Shown here piece by piece: positions 36,716 through 50,900 of a DNA stretch of 64,000 nucleotides (positions are counted from its first letter, which is position 1; the number at the start of each line of letters is the position of its first letter). The position numbers were made by a program, and so were the translations under genes. The stretch is from contig OX457040.1 in NCBI GenBank assembly GCA_949752735.1, forward strand, positions 1,392,554 through 1,456,553, in the 5' to 3' direction. The stretch comes from Lumbricus terrestris (Eukaryota > Annelida > Clitellata > Crassiclitellata > Lumbricidae). The notes under the pieces were generated by a model. It was not told where the DNA came from and did not search any database. It saw only the letters and a program-made list of their open reading frames with translations.

Positions 36716-36951
36716 AATATCTCGTTGAATGCGCAAATGAGATGCTAGTTGGGTAGCAACAGAAAAACGTAAAAGGTGTGAATCAACAAGAGGGCAAAAT
36801 CACTTAACTGAACGAACCAAATAGTAGCTGCTCCAAAGAGTTACTCAGTTGGCACAATTGTTAAAAATTCTGCTACATTATAGAAAGTCATATAATTAAC
36901 CTTCTAACTGTTCGGCTTCTAACATCAAACCTGCTCGAGGTATAATTCAAG

Positions 36952-39178
36952 ATGGCGTCGACCTGCGAGGGAATACCGCAAATTCCAACGGAAAATATGT
37001 TCACCGGATGGGACTACCTCGTCTTCTCCATCATCCTCGCAATTTCCGCCTCCATTGGAATCTACTACGCCTGTTCCGGTGGAAAACAAAAGACAACTCA
37101 GGAGTACTTATTGGCCGATAAGAGTATGTCGGCAATTCCGGTGGCAATGTCGATATTCGCTACGTTTATCTCGGCAGGAACATCCCTTGGAACCCCAACG
37201 GAGGTCTACACTCAAGGAACGATGTACTGGATAACTGCGTGGAGTGTCATGCTCACTCCCATTTTTGGTGCAGTCATCTTTGGACCGTTTTTCCACCGGA
37301 TGAAAGTTCTTAGCGCATTCGAGGTAGGCCTGTTTTATTTAAGTTGGCGATTCCTGATTTTTATCCCCTGCACTTTATAACTTGCTCAAATCCTACTTTT
37401 TCAAGCTGTGACTGGGAACGCCTCTGAGTAGCTCTCTTGAAGAAGCGTTGCATAATTTTTCGAAATGAACGAATGATGGCTATAAGGCGTTCGAAAACTT
37501 ATGTCTATCGATGACTAATGCACAATATCCAAGATGAAGTCCAAGAAGCTCTGTTTTTAACTGTCTACCTGTGTAGGTTACACTTGTATGCATGTATTAA
37601 AGTAGGCCTATGTTATGTATCATAAATGTGTGATTTGTTTGCTAATTCCTTCCCTCGAGAATTAAGCGACCCTAGGATAATAATTTGCACTTCGATTAGC
37701 AAAATATATTTGTGTGCACCTGGCGTTGTGTGTACAGGGTGCGGCCAAAAAAAATACCCCATTACGAAAATCGCGATTTCTCAAAAACCGCTGAATATTT
37801 TGCTATAAAACTTCGCCAGTCTATTTCACACATATCTATCTACAGTTTGGCTAAATCTAATGAAATTCGAATTATGAAAACCAAAATGGTGCAACCTTGA
37901 AGTGAAACAATGCTATTTTCGTTTCAACAGACATTTTTTTACTGACAGCAATAAGTAACAATGTAGCGACGCAAACAGTAGGCTAATGTAGCAAGGTTTA
38001 AGTTTACTTATTGTTATTGACAAGATTAGGCCAAACTGTTAAGTTTTGTGCAATGAATGTTTGAAGTGACTACCGTTTGCTTTTACGCAAGCTTGCAGAC
38101 GTTTACGAAAGCCCAGAACAGACTTCTGAATGGTCTCAAGTGGCAAGTCATTCCAGATGATTTGCAGCGTAGTTTTCAGTTCAGAAATGTTCTTTGGCTT
38201 TGTGGGAAGTTTGTTGTAAGTCTCAAGCATTGCACCCCAGACAGCATAGTCGAGTGGGTTCATATCTGGGGAATTTGGCGGCCATGAATCCTTGTCGATG
38301 AAGTCCGGACAGTGACTTCTTAACCAATCTTGGGCCAGCTTGCGCTGTGAGCGGGCGCTACATCTTGCTGAAAAGTGAACTGATTTCCCAAGACAGTGAC
38401 AGTCATCGACAAGCTTAGGAAAAGATTCTCCACGTAGTACTTAGCATTGACTTTGGCCTTCTCGCCAATGAAATGCAAGCGTACTTTGCCCTCATAGCTG
38501 ACACCGGCAGAAACCATGATGTTGGGAGAGAACTTGGCTCTCTCGACCAAACGGGTAGCTTGGATAGATATCGGCTTTTTTCTTCTTCACCCAGACGCGG
38601 TTGTTTTGAGTATTAATGGGCGGATTGATGTAAAAGATCTTTTCATCGGTGAAGAAAACCTTATTATGGCACACTGCACCCTACTTTATGTAAAATTATG
38701 ATTTCCTATTTCGTGAATGTCGTGTTAAATTGAAAAAATGCAGTTCCTTCTTCTGCCTGATGTCGTGGCCACAAACATAAAGATACTGACATAAAATTTT
38801 CAGATAATATGTAAAAATATGTTACGAATACGAATGAAAATATTTGTAAGAAAATATTCAGCGGTTTTCGAGAAATCTCAATTTTTGTAATGGGGTATTT
38901 TTTTGGCCGCACCCTGTACATGCATGGATTTGTAATAATGCAAACATGCATGCATGAATCTATTTGTGTTATATATATATATACTTTCATGTATTTTTAT
39001 TGCAGTACCTCGAAATTCGATACAAGTCGAAAGCTGTGCGGGTTCTAGGCGTCCTGCTCTACGCTCTAAGACTCGTGAGTTTTGCTAATCTAAACTGTGT
39101 TTCTCAAAGCTTACTCTGTGTAAACGCATGAAGGCCTAGGCCCATAGCAAAACTTCGGCTGAACTCTGAAAATGTTCA

Positions 39179-39220
<42 letters not shown>

Positions 39221-41953
39221 ATACAATGATATATAATATTTCGTTTATTCAAGAAAATTAAGTTGACATGGCTAAACTTGTTGCCTGAGGAAGGGAATGC
39301 ACAAATGGACTAAGCCATCCGTCTCTACAAAACTCTAGGCTAGGAAAAATAGTTTTTACTAGTTACTAGAGCTAAATAACACTGTTTATTTTGACTTAAA
39401 ATTGTGGCAATTCTTGGAAGTCGTTCAGGTATGAGCTCTCTTTAACTACTCCACCATAACTCATTGTTTGAGTTGTCAGAATTGAGCTGTCTTTTTCCGA
39501 AATGAGAATGTTTTATGATTATTTGTTCATTTGAAATGCTCGTTAGTTGATGACTTTGATATTACTATGGCGGTGAAACTAACGTCTTCAGATTGTTAGC
39601 TTAAGATACGGTTATGGCATTGCAATTGTAAGACATTTGTCAGGAACTCTACATGTTTGAACGTCTTCGTGTAATGACAGCAAAGAAAGGCATAGTAATT
39701 CATATCTAACTTAATAATTATAATAATTATGAAGTTAATATTTTTCACAGAGCATAACAATCGGACTTGTTATGTTTGCACCTTCTACAGCTTTCACCGA
39801 AGGTATGTTTGTTTCATATCTTACATTGTTAAGAAAGCGTTTTATAAACAATTGCCAAGTCATGGATAAAAGGCTAATGATCTTGGTTGAATATAATATT
39901 ATGAAGTTACGTTGAAGCAGCAAGTTTCTATTTGCTTGAAGTTACTTTTTGTTTCATACCAAGAACTGGCAATGCTTTTATCACTGTTGATTTACTCGAT
40001 TCTTCGATCCACTTCTGATAGCTGATATACTTGATAGTATTCTGATTCACAAATCAATTTCATGATAGACCACTCTCTTGTTCTTTTCAATAACATTAGG
40101 CGTACTTTACATTCAGAAGCATTTTGCAGTTTGACACTTATAATTCCTTGACCAGTTTTCAAACCTATCCAGAATGATCTGCTGCAAGATCTGTTTGTCT
40201 TCATCACGTCCTATATTTTTCTCGGTTTTATGTAATCTACAAGCGGTTTTCACTCAAAATAAATGTATGCATGTATGCACGTGTGTCTGCATCCATTGAG
40301 GGCTGATGTATGCAATGCATGCTTGCACGCTTCTAGTAATGACTTTTCTATTCGTATTCTACAGAACACTTACAGCAGTAGTGTTGTAGTGTATGCTTGA
40401 TTTTATGAAAGATCGACCCATTTGACTAGCCTATAATACTGCTCTGATGTTGTTCTATTGACAGTGACTGGATTGCCTGTGTGGGCAGCGATCCTTGCGA
40501 CTGGCATTGTCTGTGTCTTCTATACGACCATTGTAGGTATCGTTTAATGCCGACTTATTATTATTACGATTAATTGAGCCTGCAAGACCTCCATTCTGAG
40601 GCAGTTCCATATAATATAATAACGAAGAGTTCATATGCGAAAAACATGAGAAATGATAATGATAAGAATGATGGTTGTTACAATGATGATGATGACGACG
40701 ACGACGACGATGGCAATAACTGTTATAAAAAAGATATAATTAATAATCATCATCATCATTGCGGTCCATGGGCTCAGTGCCCGTTGGTGTCTATCGCATG
40801 ATTCACCATCCGTCTCCACTTGTCTCTCTCCTGTGCCATTCTGCTCAATTTGTATATCTCCATTTCGCACCAATCTGTAATGTCATCCAGCCATTCCCTA
40901 CACGGTCTTCCCCTAATCCCTGCTCCGTCCATCATCCCAAAAATAGTTTGCTTGATGAGTCTCTCATTTCCCATTCGGCACACATGTCCAAAAAAGTTAA
41001 GTTTTCTTTCCATTATTATTTGCTTGATGTTTTTCTTATTTCCGACACGTGCGCGCACCTCCAGATTTGTTATTTTCTGCTCCCATCTGATGTGTAATAT
41101 CCTCCTGTAACATCTCATTTCAAATGCCAATAGTTTGTTTGTATCCCGCTTACGTAGAGTCCATGTCTCGCATGCATATAGTAATATGCTAAATATGCAT
41201 GTCTTTATAATTTCTATTTTTGTTTTTATGCTGATTTCGCGACTTCTCCATAGGTTCCCGAAGGCCGCCAATGCTCCTGTTGCCTTCGCTATCCTTCTGC
41301 CAATCTCCTTTCCGCAGTCATTGTCCCATGTCAGCAAGCTTCCAAGATATACAAATTCTTCCACATTCTCCAGACCTTCCCCGTTAACCTCGAATGATGT
41401 CATGTTCGTTTTCTCGCCAAAGGTCATCGTTTTGGTTTTGCTATGGTTGATTTTCAGGCCTACCTCCTCTCCTTCTCTGCATAAGATATTTAGATTTTCC
41501 TGTATGTTCCTGGTGTCATCTTCTATTAGGTCAATGTCGTCTGCGAATATGAGGTGATTGATCAGTGTTCCGTGCATAGAAATCCCAGTTTTTCTTTCCC
41601 TGATCTTTTCCATAACTCTTTCTAAGTATGTAATGAATTCAGTGGGGGAAATGGGATCTCCATGTTTGGCGCCCACTGAGATTTGAAACCATTCACCAAT
41701 TTCCTGACCCACTCTAATTGCTGATTTCGCCTCTGTGCATGCGCAGTGGAGCAGTTGTGTTAGCCTTCTTCCGACTCCAAATGACCTGAGTATCGCTAGT
41801 ATCGTATAATTAATAATAGTGATACTTTATAATGATGACAATGATGGTAGTATTAGTGGCAGTAGTGGTAGTAGCATTTGTAATAGTGATAGTCGTAGAA
41901 GTGGCAGCAGTAGCAGCAGTAATAGCAGTAATGATAGTAGTAGTAGTAGCAGC

Positions 41954-41991
<38 letters not shown>

Positions 41992-44900
41992 AAGTTGTAG
42001 TGGTAGTGGTAGTGGTAGTGAGAGTGCCGCAGGGACAGTAGCAGTAGCAGCAGCAACAATAGCAGTAGCAGTAATAGAAAGAGTAGGTAGTAGAAGCAGC
42101 AGACATTACAAGTTATTATTGTAATAAACATCAATAACATACAATTATTGCTCCTTACATTATAAACTGGGTACAGTGACTTATGCGGCTATGTTATATA
42201 GCTTACACCGATTTGTTTAATTGACTTCAGGGTGGAATGAAGGCTGTCATTTGGGCGGATGTATTCCAATCTACAATCATGATAATCGGATTGTTGGCAC
42301 CGATAATTCAAGTGAGTAGACTTCACTTTGACAAGTTCACTACCGCAGGATTTTTGGACTAGCTATTATTAATTTGACGTAAAAGGACACATTCGATGCC
42401 GCATAATTATCTTAATAATTATATTAATATTAATATTATTATTATTAAATAAATTTGTAACGCGCACAATGTCACACCGAAATGTGAATCTGAGGCGCGG
42501 ATATTCAGCCGCTAGAGGAAGATGCAGTTAGAGATCCATGTGCTTGAAAGTCAAGAAGAAGTAGTGAGTTTTGAGCCGCTTCTTGAAGGAAGAAAGTGAA
42601 ATCGAGCTTCGAAGAGAGAGAGAGAGAGAGAGCGGAAGCCGATTAAATTTCCTGGGTGCAGAGGCATGGAATGCACGCAAGCCCATAACTGATGCAAATA
42701 TTATGACAGATGTGTCTTAGTTTATCTTGACTAGATCTTTGTCCAGAATTACCAAATTATTGCTCTGGTGGATGGGAAGATTTGTGAAATTCATGGAGTG
42801 CACCGTACCTATTGGCACATTGTACTCTAGACTATGGTATAATACGCATACCAGTTATATCAAATCCATCAGGATGCATTTTCCGCCTTAACTTCTCTCA
42901 CTATAACAACTCCTTACATTTATTAGGGCCTATACATGTAGTTGCTTGCGATCATCAAGTAGTTCTATATGCACGAGTCTCTTAGCCAAGTCCCGATGCA
43001 GAACAGTTTTGGACTCGCGAGGATTTCACACCCTTCTGCTGCAGGGGAATTTAATCGACTTCAGCTCTCGCTAACTCTTTGCCCAATTTCAATTCCTACC
43101 CAATTCAAAAAGCGGCTCAAATTTCACTATTTTCTCCTTGGCTTTCAAGCACATGGATCTCTAATTGCATCTTCTCCTACCTTGATTCTAATAACCAAAC
43201 GTATCCCTCAAGATGTTGCGCACAAAATTTCTATTGGGCATATGAAAATATGAGAGTAAGAGACCGGAAAGTCGAAAAATTCGAACGTCTTGGTGGTGCC
43301 AGACTTTTGAACACCACTGCAGACACAAGGATAGACTTCAGCTGAATGCATTGCAATTATTATGCAGTGCAATGCAATCCAATCCAAGATACAGAACCAT
43401 TCAATGCAATATATTACGATGCAACTCGATGCAATGCAGTGCGATATACATTATACAGAAATCCAACCCAGCATTGTGCGTTTCAAAATGTCTGCAATGA
43501 TTAACTTCTTTAATGAAAACGAGTCCTGCCTGAAGAGAATGCGTGGCCGATAATTATTTTTTTCTCTCACAGGGCTGCATTGAGACCGGAGGAATTGAGA
43601 ACGCTTGGCAAATTGCTGAAGATGGCGGACGAATCGAATTCTTTGAGTAAGACATAAAACGTGTCTGTTATTGTAGGAATGATAACGCTTAACAACTGAT
43701 ATGGGACTACGGCAGATACCTCACCAATGTAACTCAATGTAATCAAAAATTTATATAGCGACTCTTCAATTGACGGTAAACCAATATGGAACATAATAAT
43801 TTTCAAGGGCTTAGGTTGAGGATAGATTTCTCGGGGTAGTACTTGCTCATCAATTCTGCTCCTCCCGCGAAATGTTCAAAGTCATTCGCTAGAAATTGAA
43901 AAGAAACATTATAGCCTAAAATTCAAACTAAATATAGGCTACCGGTATTCATCTTCGCCGATTCTTCTGGTCGCCCTGTCCCAGCCACCATCTTCTGTAG
44001 CCTTGTTTTTATCTGTCCATCCCATCAGTCTGTACTTGGAGCCGAACCTCACATTTCTTGTGTCACCAATTTCTTCTGGACTAACCACGTGTCAGTTAAT
44101 AATCCGATTCATAGATCTAAGATTGTCAGAGTGCAGCAGAATGACTTCATAAATATCAATATTATTACGATTGTCATTACAGCACGGATATTGTAGAATA
44201 ATATATCAGAATAGAATAGAATAGCGGCTGTGATTGTATACAACTGGAGACAAAAGTTGGAAATTGTTCAAGACGACAGTCACCAGAATTATACCTTGTC
44301 ATTCTTTCTTGATTGAAAGACGCAGCAATGTACTATGATTTCAATTCTTGCATCAGCGAAATTTGGTGTCAGAGGATGATTTAGAACGTGAACCAATCAT
44401 TGTCCCGCTACTACACCTTCTCTGGTGGTGATAGTTGCAGTTTAACGTCACTGTGTGGCAACAAAGACCATTAGCGACGCCCTCCTCCTTTATCCAGGCT
44501 TGGGACTGGCACTGGCAGAGTGCAACCAGTGGCGGAGTTACTACAATGGGGCGCGGTGGTGTGAGGTATAGTCTGTGCTTTGGAGCCGTAAGGACCATGA
44601 GCAAGTCCTTCACTCTCGCAATTGCTCATGCGTTTCGGTGTGAAACTCCGATTCAGTGTCTGTGCTGTTACAGTAGTCGTAACCCATCTGAGTAGATATA
44701 TGTATTGAAGAGGCGCTATAACATACATTCATACAATCACATTTTAACATGAAAATTGCTTTCTGAACATTAATATGCAAAATGGACGAACTTACGAATT
44801 GTTGTTCTGATAGTTTCAATCCGGATCCGACAGTTAGACACACGTTCTGGACTCTGATTGTCGGCAATTTCTTCAACTGGTTCCCTAATTATTCAGTGGA

Positions 44901-47900
44901 TCAGCAAATGATCCAGAGATACGCATCCACCAAGAACATCAAACATGCCACGATGTGAGTGATCAAACAAATGCACGAAGCATCTAAAACCAAATTTGTT
45001 TAAACAACAGACTGTTGAGTTATTTCAGCCTGTAATAATTCAAGTCATCGATCTTTTTTGATCACATACTCTAGCAAATAAAATTATACTTCGATCATTG
45101 GTGGTGACACGAAATAGAGTAGCCTATCCCCGTATTAATCGTATCCCCCAGTAACAGTGCTCAGGGTCACATGAACCTTGCCTTATCGTCTTACGCACAT
45201 CTGCAGTCATTTAGCAGGATACCATCAATTATAGCTGTTTTGCCTTTGTGTATTGAATAGCACAGCTGACTAGGACACCATTGTAATTAGCTCATCACTG
45301 AGCAATCTGACCAGACAGCCACAACATTACTGAGGCAGCCAGCCCAAGTATATAATTATTATTTCATTCATTCACAGATTTCATTTGCCAGTCAATCAGC
45401 CATTCATTGAACGAACCCTAACAAGTAATTGGGTTTACATTAAATGCATTTCTCAATTGATATTTTGTAACTGGCTATTTTACATTGCTTTCGCAGAGCT
45501 CTCTTACTCAACGTCCCTGGAATATTCATCATGATAACGTTGAGCTCATTGCTCGGGGTCGTCATGTACGGATACTATGCCCCTATGAAGTGCGACCCGT
45601 TGAAGAGTGGACGAGTTACAGATCCAAATCAGGTGACGTTATTAACACCAATCCATATCTAGGATGCCAACTGAAAGCAATAATATTATTACCAAATCGA
45701 AAATTAGGTAGCAGTCAAGGACTGCTTATACATAGACTGGAGACTTTGTGCATTGAGCTGCTGCGTCTCAAGCGTTGGACGATAATAATAATAGGGTTCC
45801 TGAAATCGCATGTCTTGTTTGCACACAAAAAGCATTCAATTAAGTACATTTACAAGACAGCTTGAAGAATAATGATGTTTGTAAAGTAAAAAATTGCAAA
45901 CTTTAGTGGCAGAACTGAATTTGAAGTGGGGCAAAATTAATGGTTGAGCGTGAAATGAACGCATAGACTACACAGATATTTCGCGATTAACCAGTCCTAT
46001 AGTACAGAATCCTTGGGTAGCAGTATGAAACCAGCAATTAACAATAATTATTATTTGCTTTAATGTAATTGACTAACGACTCGGAATTGTGTAATAGCGA
46101 CCGTTAATAGATCACTTTCAAATTGAATGGGATATGTAAATTAAGCATTCTTAAATCCTGTAACAATCGTTGCTATCTTGACAGTTGGCTCCGAGATTCG
46201 TAATGGACATCTTTTACTTCGCTCCTGGAATTCCTGGTCTCTACATTGCAAGTCTGTTCGCTGCTTCTCTCAGGTAAGCCATGCGTTGATCTCATGACAA
46301 TTTCGGATTCTCTCTTGTATGCTATTATCAGAAGTTAGGTGCCTTGTTTCTGATCTAGAGGCGCCATTGTAACAGCATCGTTGTGTTTCTGGGATATTTA
46401 AAAATTTAATTATCTTTTTTAATATTACTATGAAAATTGAATATCCGTGTAGCGACTATGGGAAGTTGCAACAGAATTTGCCACGCGGATAGACTGGAAA
46501 GGATGCTACTGAGTCCGGTCATGTCCTGACCTCGTGCTGAGAATATTCAGATAATTATATAATAATTATTATATAGTCATCGTATTTGCATTGTTGCTTG
46601 GTTGTTGAGAGGTTGCAGTTGGTCGTGTTGATGAATGAGAAGCAGTGATAAAGAGTTTTGATTTAAAAAATCCAGAATAAACAAGTGGACGATGCTATTA
46701 GTGCTTGGGTGGATAATGTTGATTGAAAGAATGTCAGTTTTTGAGGATAATTGAATATTTTCTTTAGTTCCGTCTCTTCACTGTTGAATGCTTTGGCTAC
46801 TGTTGTCTGGGAAGACATCTTCAAAATGTTTCGACCAGCGAGAGAAGCTTCAGACAAGACCGCCACAATCGCAACTAAACTCCTTAGTAAGGAATTTAGA
46901 ATAATTAGCTAGCCAGATAGTTATAGACCTCTAATGTACCGATCGGATTTTTTATATTGTGTATATTTAGCTAAACTATTTTCACTTACCAGTGTCGTCA
47001 TAATAATTGTAATAAGTTACTTTACTCATAATAGTGGTGCTTCATAAGTGATCAGTCAATTTATATTATATATATATATATAAATTATATACATTTACCA
47101 CCAGATACTATTACTTGATAGTGTTGGAAGGAGTTTCTTAGGCAGCTATAGAACTATACCTCCTGAAGCCATATCACTATAATATTGTCTTTTTTGTCAT
47201 TTGTGGAATTCGCTGGGAAAAGGTAACATTTCCCTGCCAAAATAAGTGATGACTTTTTTTACTCATACAATACTTGTTGCCTTTGACTTTCTGTCTTCTC
47301 TGTCACCTTTCCCACTGTGTTCTTGAAACCCCTATACGAACCTCATGGGGAGGGCCTACAAGACTGATGTGGGGGTACGCCCACTTTCCACGCCAGATTG
47401 GCTGGTGAGTAATAAAGAAATTTCTAATAGGGGGCCATGGCCGGATTTGCCCCTGGATCTTCATGCACAGGGTGAAATGCAGCAAATTCAATGTTCCGAT
47501 GCATGTTTCGTGCGGTTCTGCAAGGCATTTGATTCGATGTGTTGTTGATGTTCTTGAAGGTGTCGTCTTTGCTGTTGTTGGAATGGGAATGGCTCTCGTC
47601 TTCAGCCAAGTCGGAGGAACAATTCTTCAGGCAGGCTGGATTTGCATCAGCGTTGATTTATCAATAAGACGATTTTATTAGTCTATTATATCATTCATCA
47701 TCCTGCGTTAGTTGTTATGTCTGTTTATTTGTCACTCTCGGTATCATCTCCTGTTATCTTCTGTCATCTCGTGTCATCTCCTGATTCTTTATTGTCTTTA
47801 TTATAGCGATGACTGTGTCTATTTTAATTATAATTTAAATAATATATGTGATAATTTATATATTGCGGAGTGTAAGGTTTCTTTGGTTTCAGATGTCGCT

Positions 47901-50900
47901 TGCTTTCAACGGAGCCGCAAATTCTCCCATAGTTGGAATCTTCATGCTGGGAATGTTCTTTCCATGGACAAATTGGATCGTAAGAATCTTTCGTGAATTA
48001 AAATGAGTATATCGCTCAGAGAAATCTTTCTTAATTAATCAATTATGATATTATTTTAGTCTCATGAATTGTCTCAGTTCAATTGTCTCCCTTCCAATAC
48101 TCCATCCCGCCTTCCCTTCCAATACTCCATCCCGCCTCTGAAGCCGAAGTGTCACTCCTGCTAAACTCTCTTCCCAACAAACAGTGTGAATTAGATCCTA
48201 TCCCAACTGCTCTCCTAAAAGACTGCGCTTCCGTCCTCATTCCTATAATCACTAAAATTATCAATCTTTCACTCTCCACTGGCAATTTCCCAATGGTCTT
48301 CAAGCAATCTCTCGTCACTCCTCTTCTGAAAAAAGCAAATCTTGACAAGGAAAACCTATCAAATTACCGACCCATCTCCAACCTTTCTTTTCTATCGAAA
48401 TTAACTGAACGAATTGTCCTTGCCCGCCTAAACGATTACCTCTCTTCTAACTCACTCCTCAATCCCCACCAATCTGGCTTTACTAAACACCACTCCACAG
48501 AAACTCTACTCGTCTCTCTCTACAATAAACTGGTCTCGGCCGTCAGTCATCAGCAAGTCTCCTGCCTCTGTCTCCTTGACATCTCCGCTGCATTCGACAC
48601 CATCGATCACAGTCTCCTTCTAAATCGACTCTCTTCTTCCTTTGGCGTCTCTGGCACTGCTCTACTCTGGTTCGAGTCCTACTTGTCTTCCAGATCTTTC
48701 TCTGTTAAAACCTCCAGTCACTGTTCGAAACCTCTTCCACTATCTTGCGGCGTTCCTCAAGGCTCCGTCCTGGGTCCACTCCTCTTCATTCTCTACACCA
48801 CTCCTTTAAGTCATCTCATAAAATCCTCGTCTGTTGACCACCATCTCTATGCAGACGACACCCAACTCTTCATATCCTTTTCCCCAGGCTCTTTCTCCAC
48901 CTCCATTGCTAAACTTCTCAATGTGGTCAATCTGATCTCTCAATGGATGTCGTCCAACCTCCTCTGCCTCAACCCCTCCAAAACAGAGTTCATTATTCTA
49001 GGCCTTCCTGACCAAATCAAGAAAATCCCTGACCCTTCAATACACCTATCGACTAACTCTTCATCTCTTACCTTCACCTCTGATGCTCCGGTCCGCAATC
49101 TTGGTGTAATGTTTGATTTACACCTCTCCTTCTCTAACCACATCTCTAATCTATCGCGCTCTTGCTTCATGCACATCCGGGACCTCCGACGCATCCGACC
49201 CATGCTTGATTTCAAAACTGCTTCCACCATTGCTACGTCCATCGTCTACTCAAAGCTTGACTATTGCAATTCCCTGTTCTTAAACCTTGATTCCACACAA
49301 CTTAAGCGCCTCCAACTCATACAAAATTCTCTTGCTAGAGCCGTCACCAGAACACCCAGACATCATCACATCACCCCCATCCTCAAGTCTCTTCACTGGT
49401 TGAAAATCCCAGAGCGAATTCACTACAAAGTTCTCTCCTTAACATACAACTCCTTACAATGCTACCAGCCCAGATATCTTCGCGAACTGTTCACCATCCA
49501 GCCTACCCGTTCTACCCGATCATCCGCCTGCCTTACACTCTCTCGACCGCCGGTCACAAGTCATCTCAAGTTCTCCAACCGAGCCATATCCAACTCAGCA
49601 CCCCGCCTTTGGAATGATCTGCCTGCTGAGTTCCGATCCTTTTCAGTTCCTACTCCATCATTACTAATCACACACCATCACCTTCCTCAGGATCCTCTAT
49701 CCATCACACCTCGGGCCTTTCACTCGAAACTAAAGACACTCCTGTTCAAGAACTCTTATCCTGTTTCACCTGATCCCCACCCTCCAATTCCCGGCTCAGA
49801 CGACACCCACCTTAGTAGCTGTTCCACACCTCTGATCATACGGTACCTCGACCCGGACCACCATGGACTACTCTTACGGACAACCCTTTTGACTCAACGC
49901 ATTTGATCCTGATCCTATGGTAACTCGACCCGGACCACCACGGACTACTCTCACGGACAACCCTCCTAACTCAACGCAGCGCTCGTGAATAAGCCGGTGC
50001 CCCGCGCTTGGCTTTCCAGTGGCGCTCTAGAAATTAGGAGATTACGATTACGATTACGATTACGAAGTAGAAGCTCAATGAAGAGAAAGTTCGGTTAACT
50101 TGAAGAATCAAGATTTCATAGATCTGTGTTATTGTAGGGAGCTCTTGTCGGTGGAGTCCTTGGGTTTGCCTTTCCGATGTGGATCAGCATTGGAGCCGCT
50201 GTGGAAAAGCCACCCATCTACAAACCTATGTACTATGATGTCGAGTGTTGTGGTTACACTCCAGATAACTCCACCTCGTACTTCAACTCCACCTCGTCCT
50301 GCTTCTCCACCACTGACTTCTACACTACGCCTACCACCACAGTTCCAGAAGTGTACGATCCACTAAATATATTATTGTCTCCTATATTTTATCATTGTAA
50401 TTTCAATAATTAGGCCATTAGTGTTAAGCTACAGAACATGCTGTGTAACCGACCTGCGTGTCGTGCGAAGCGGGCCGTATAGTTCGTATAACTTGTTAGA
50501 ACTGTAATCATTCTGCGGTCTGTCAGATTGAATGTTAATAAACGAAGATTATAAGATGAGAACCATAATCTTACATTTACTCAGAAACTTTAACTTCGCG
50601 ATTATTACCTTTGGTATGTTTCCACATGAAAATTAATGTCGTCTTGATATTATGACAATCTAAAACTTGGATGCTCAAGTTCGAGAAGGTCTAATGGTTT
50701 GCGCTCTGCAATACACACAGTTGAAGATGTCTTTTGTGGTTCAACCATCGGGGCAGTGGAGAATTGCGTTTGGGTTTCGACTCCACTTATGTCTAAGGAC
50801 CACGATTTTCCATGGCGAAAAAACAAAATTCCGAGGCAGCAACTGCGAAATTTCGCGTTATTCCACGCCGCAGGGTCAGGCCTATTATAGCGCCAGGTTC

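Larger units (their letters stand above)
34896..36951. other. Intergenic region between genes 2 and 3
   Basis: About 2 kb with one SINE (35371-35580) and the conserved block upstream of gene 3. 35100-35330 starts with GGCGTTTTATAAACGCTCCCAGT, which looks like a repeat tail, but I cannot classify it. The remainder shows nothing recognisable. Confidence 0.7.

Noticed and set aside
50690..50790. A further tRNA-derived SINE head (GGTCTAATGG ... GTTTCGACTCC)
   Set aside because: Box-like words only; no body or tail of a known family, so not called.
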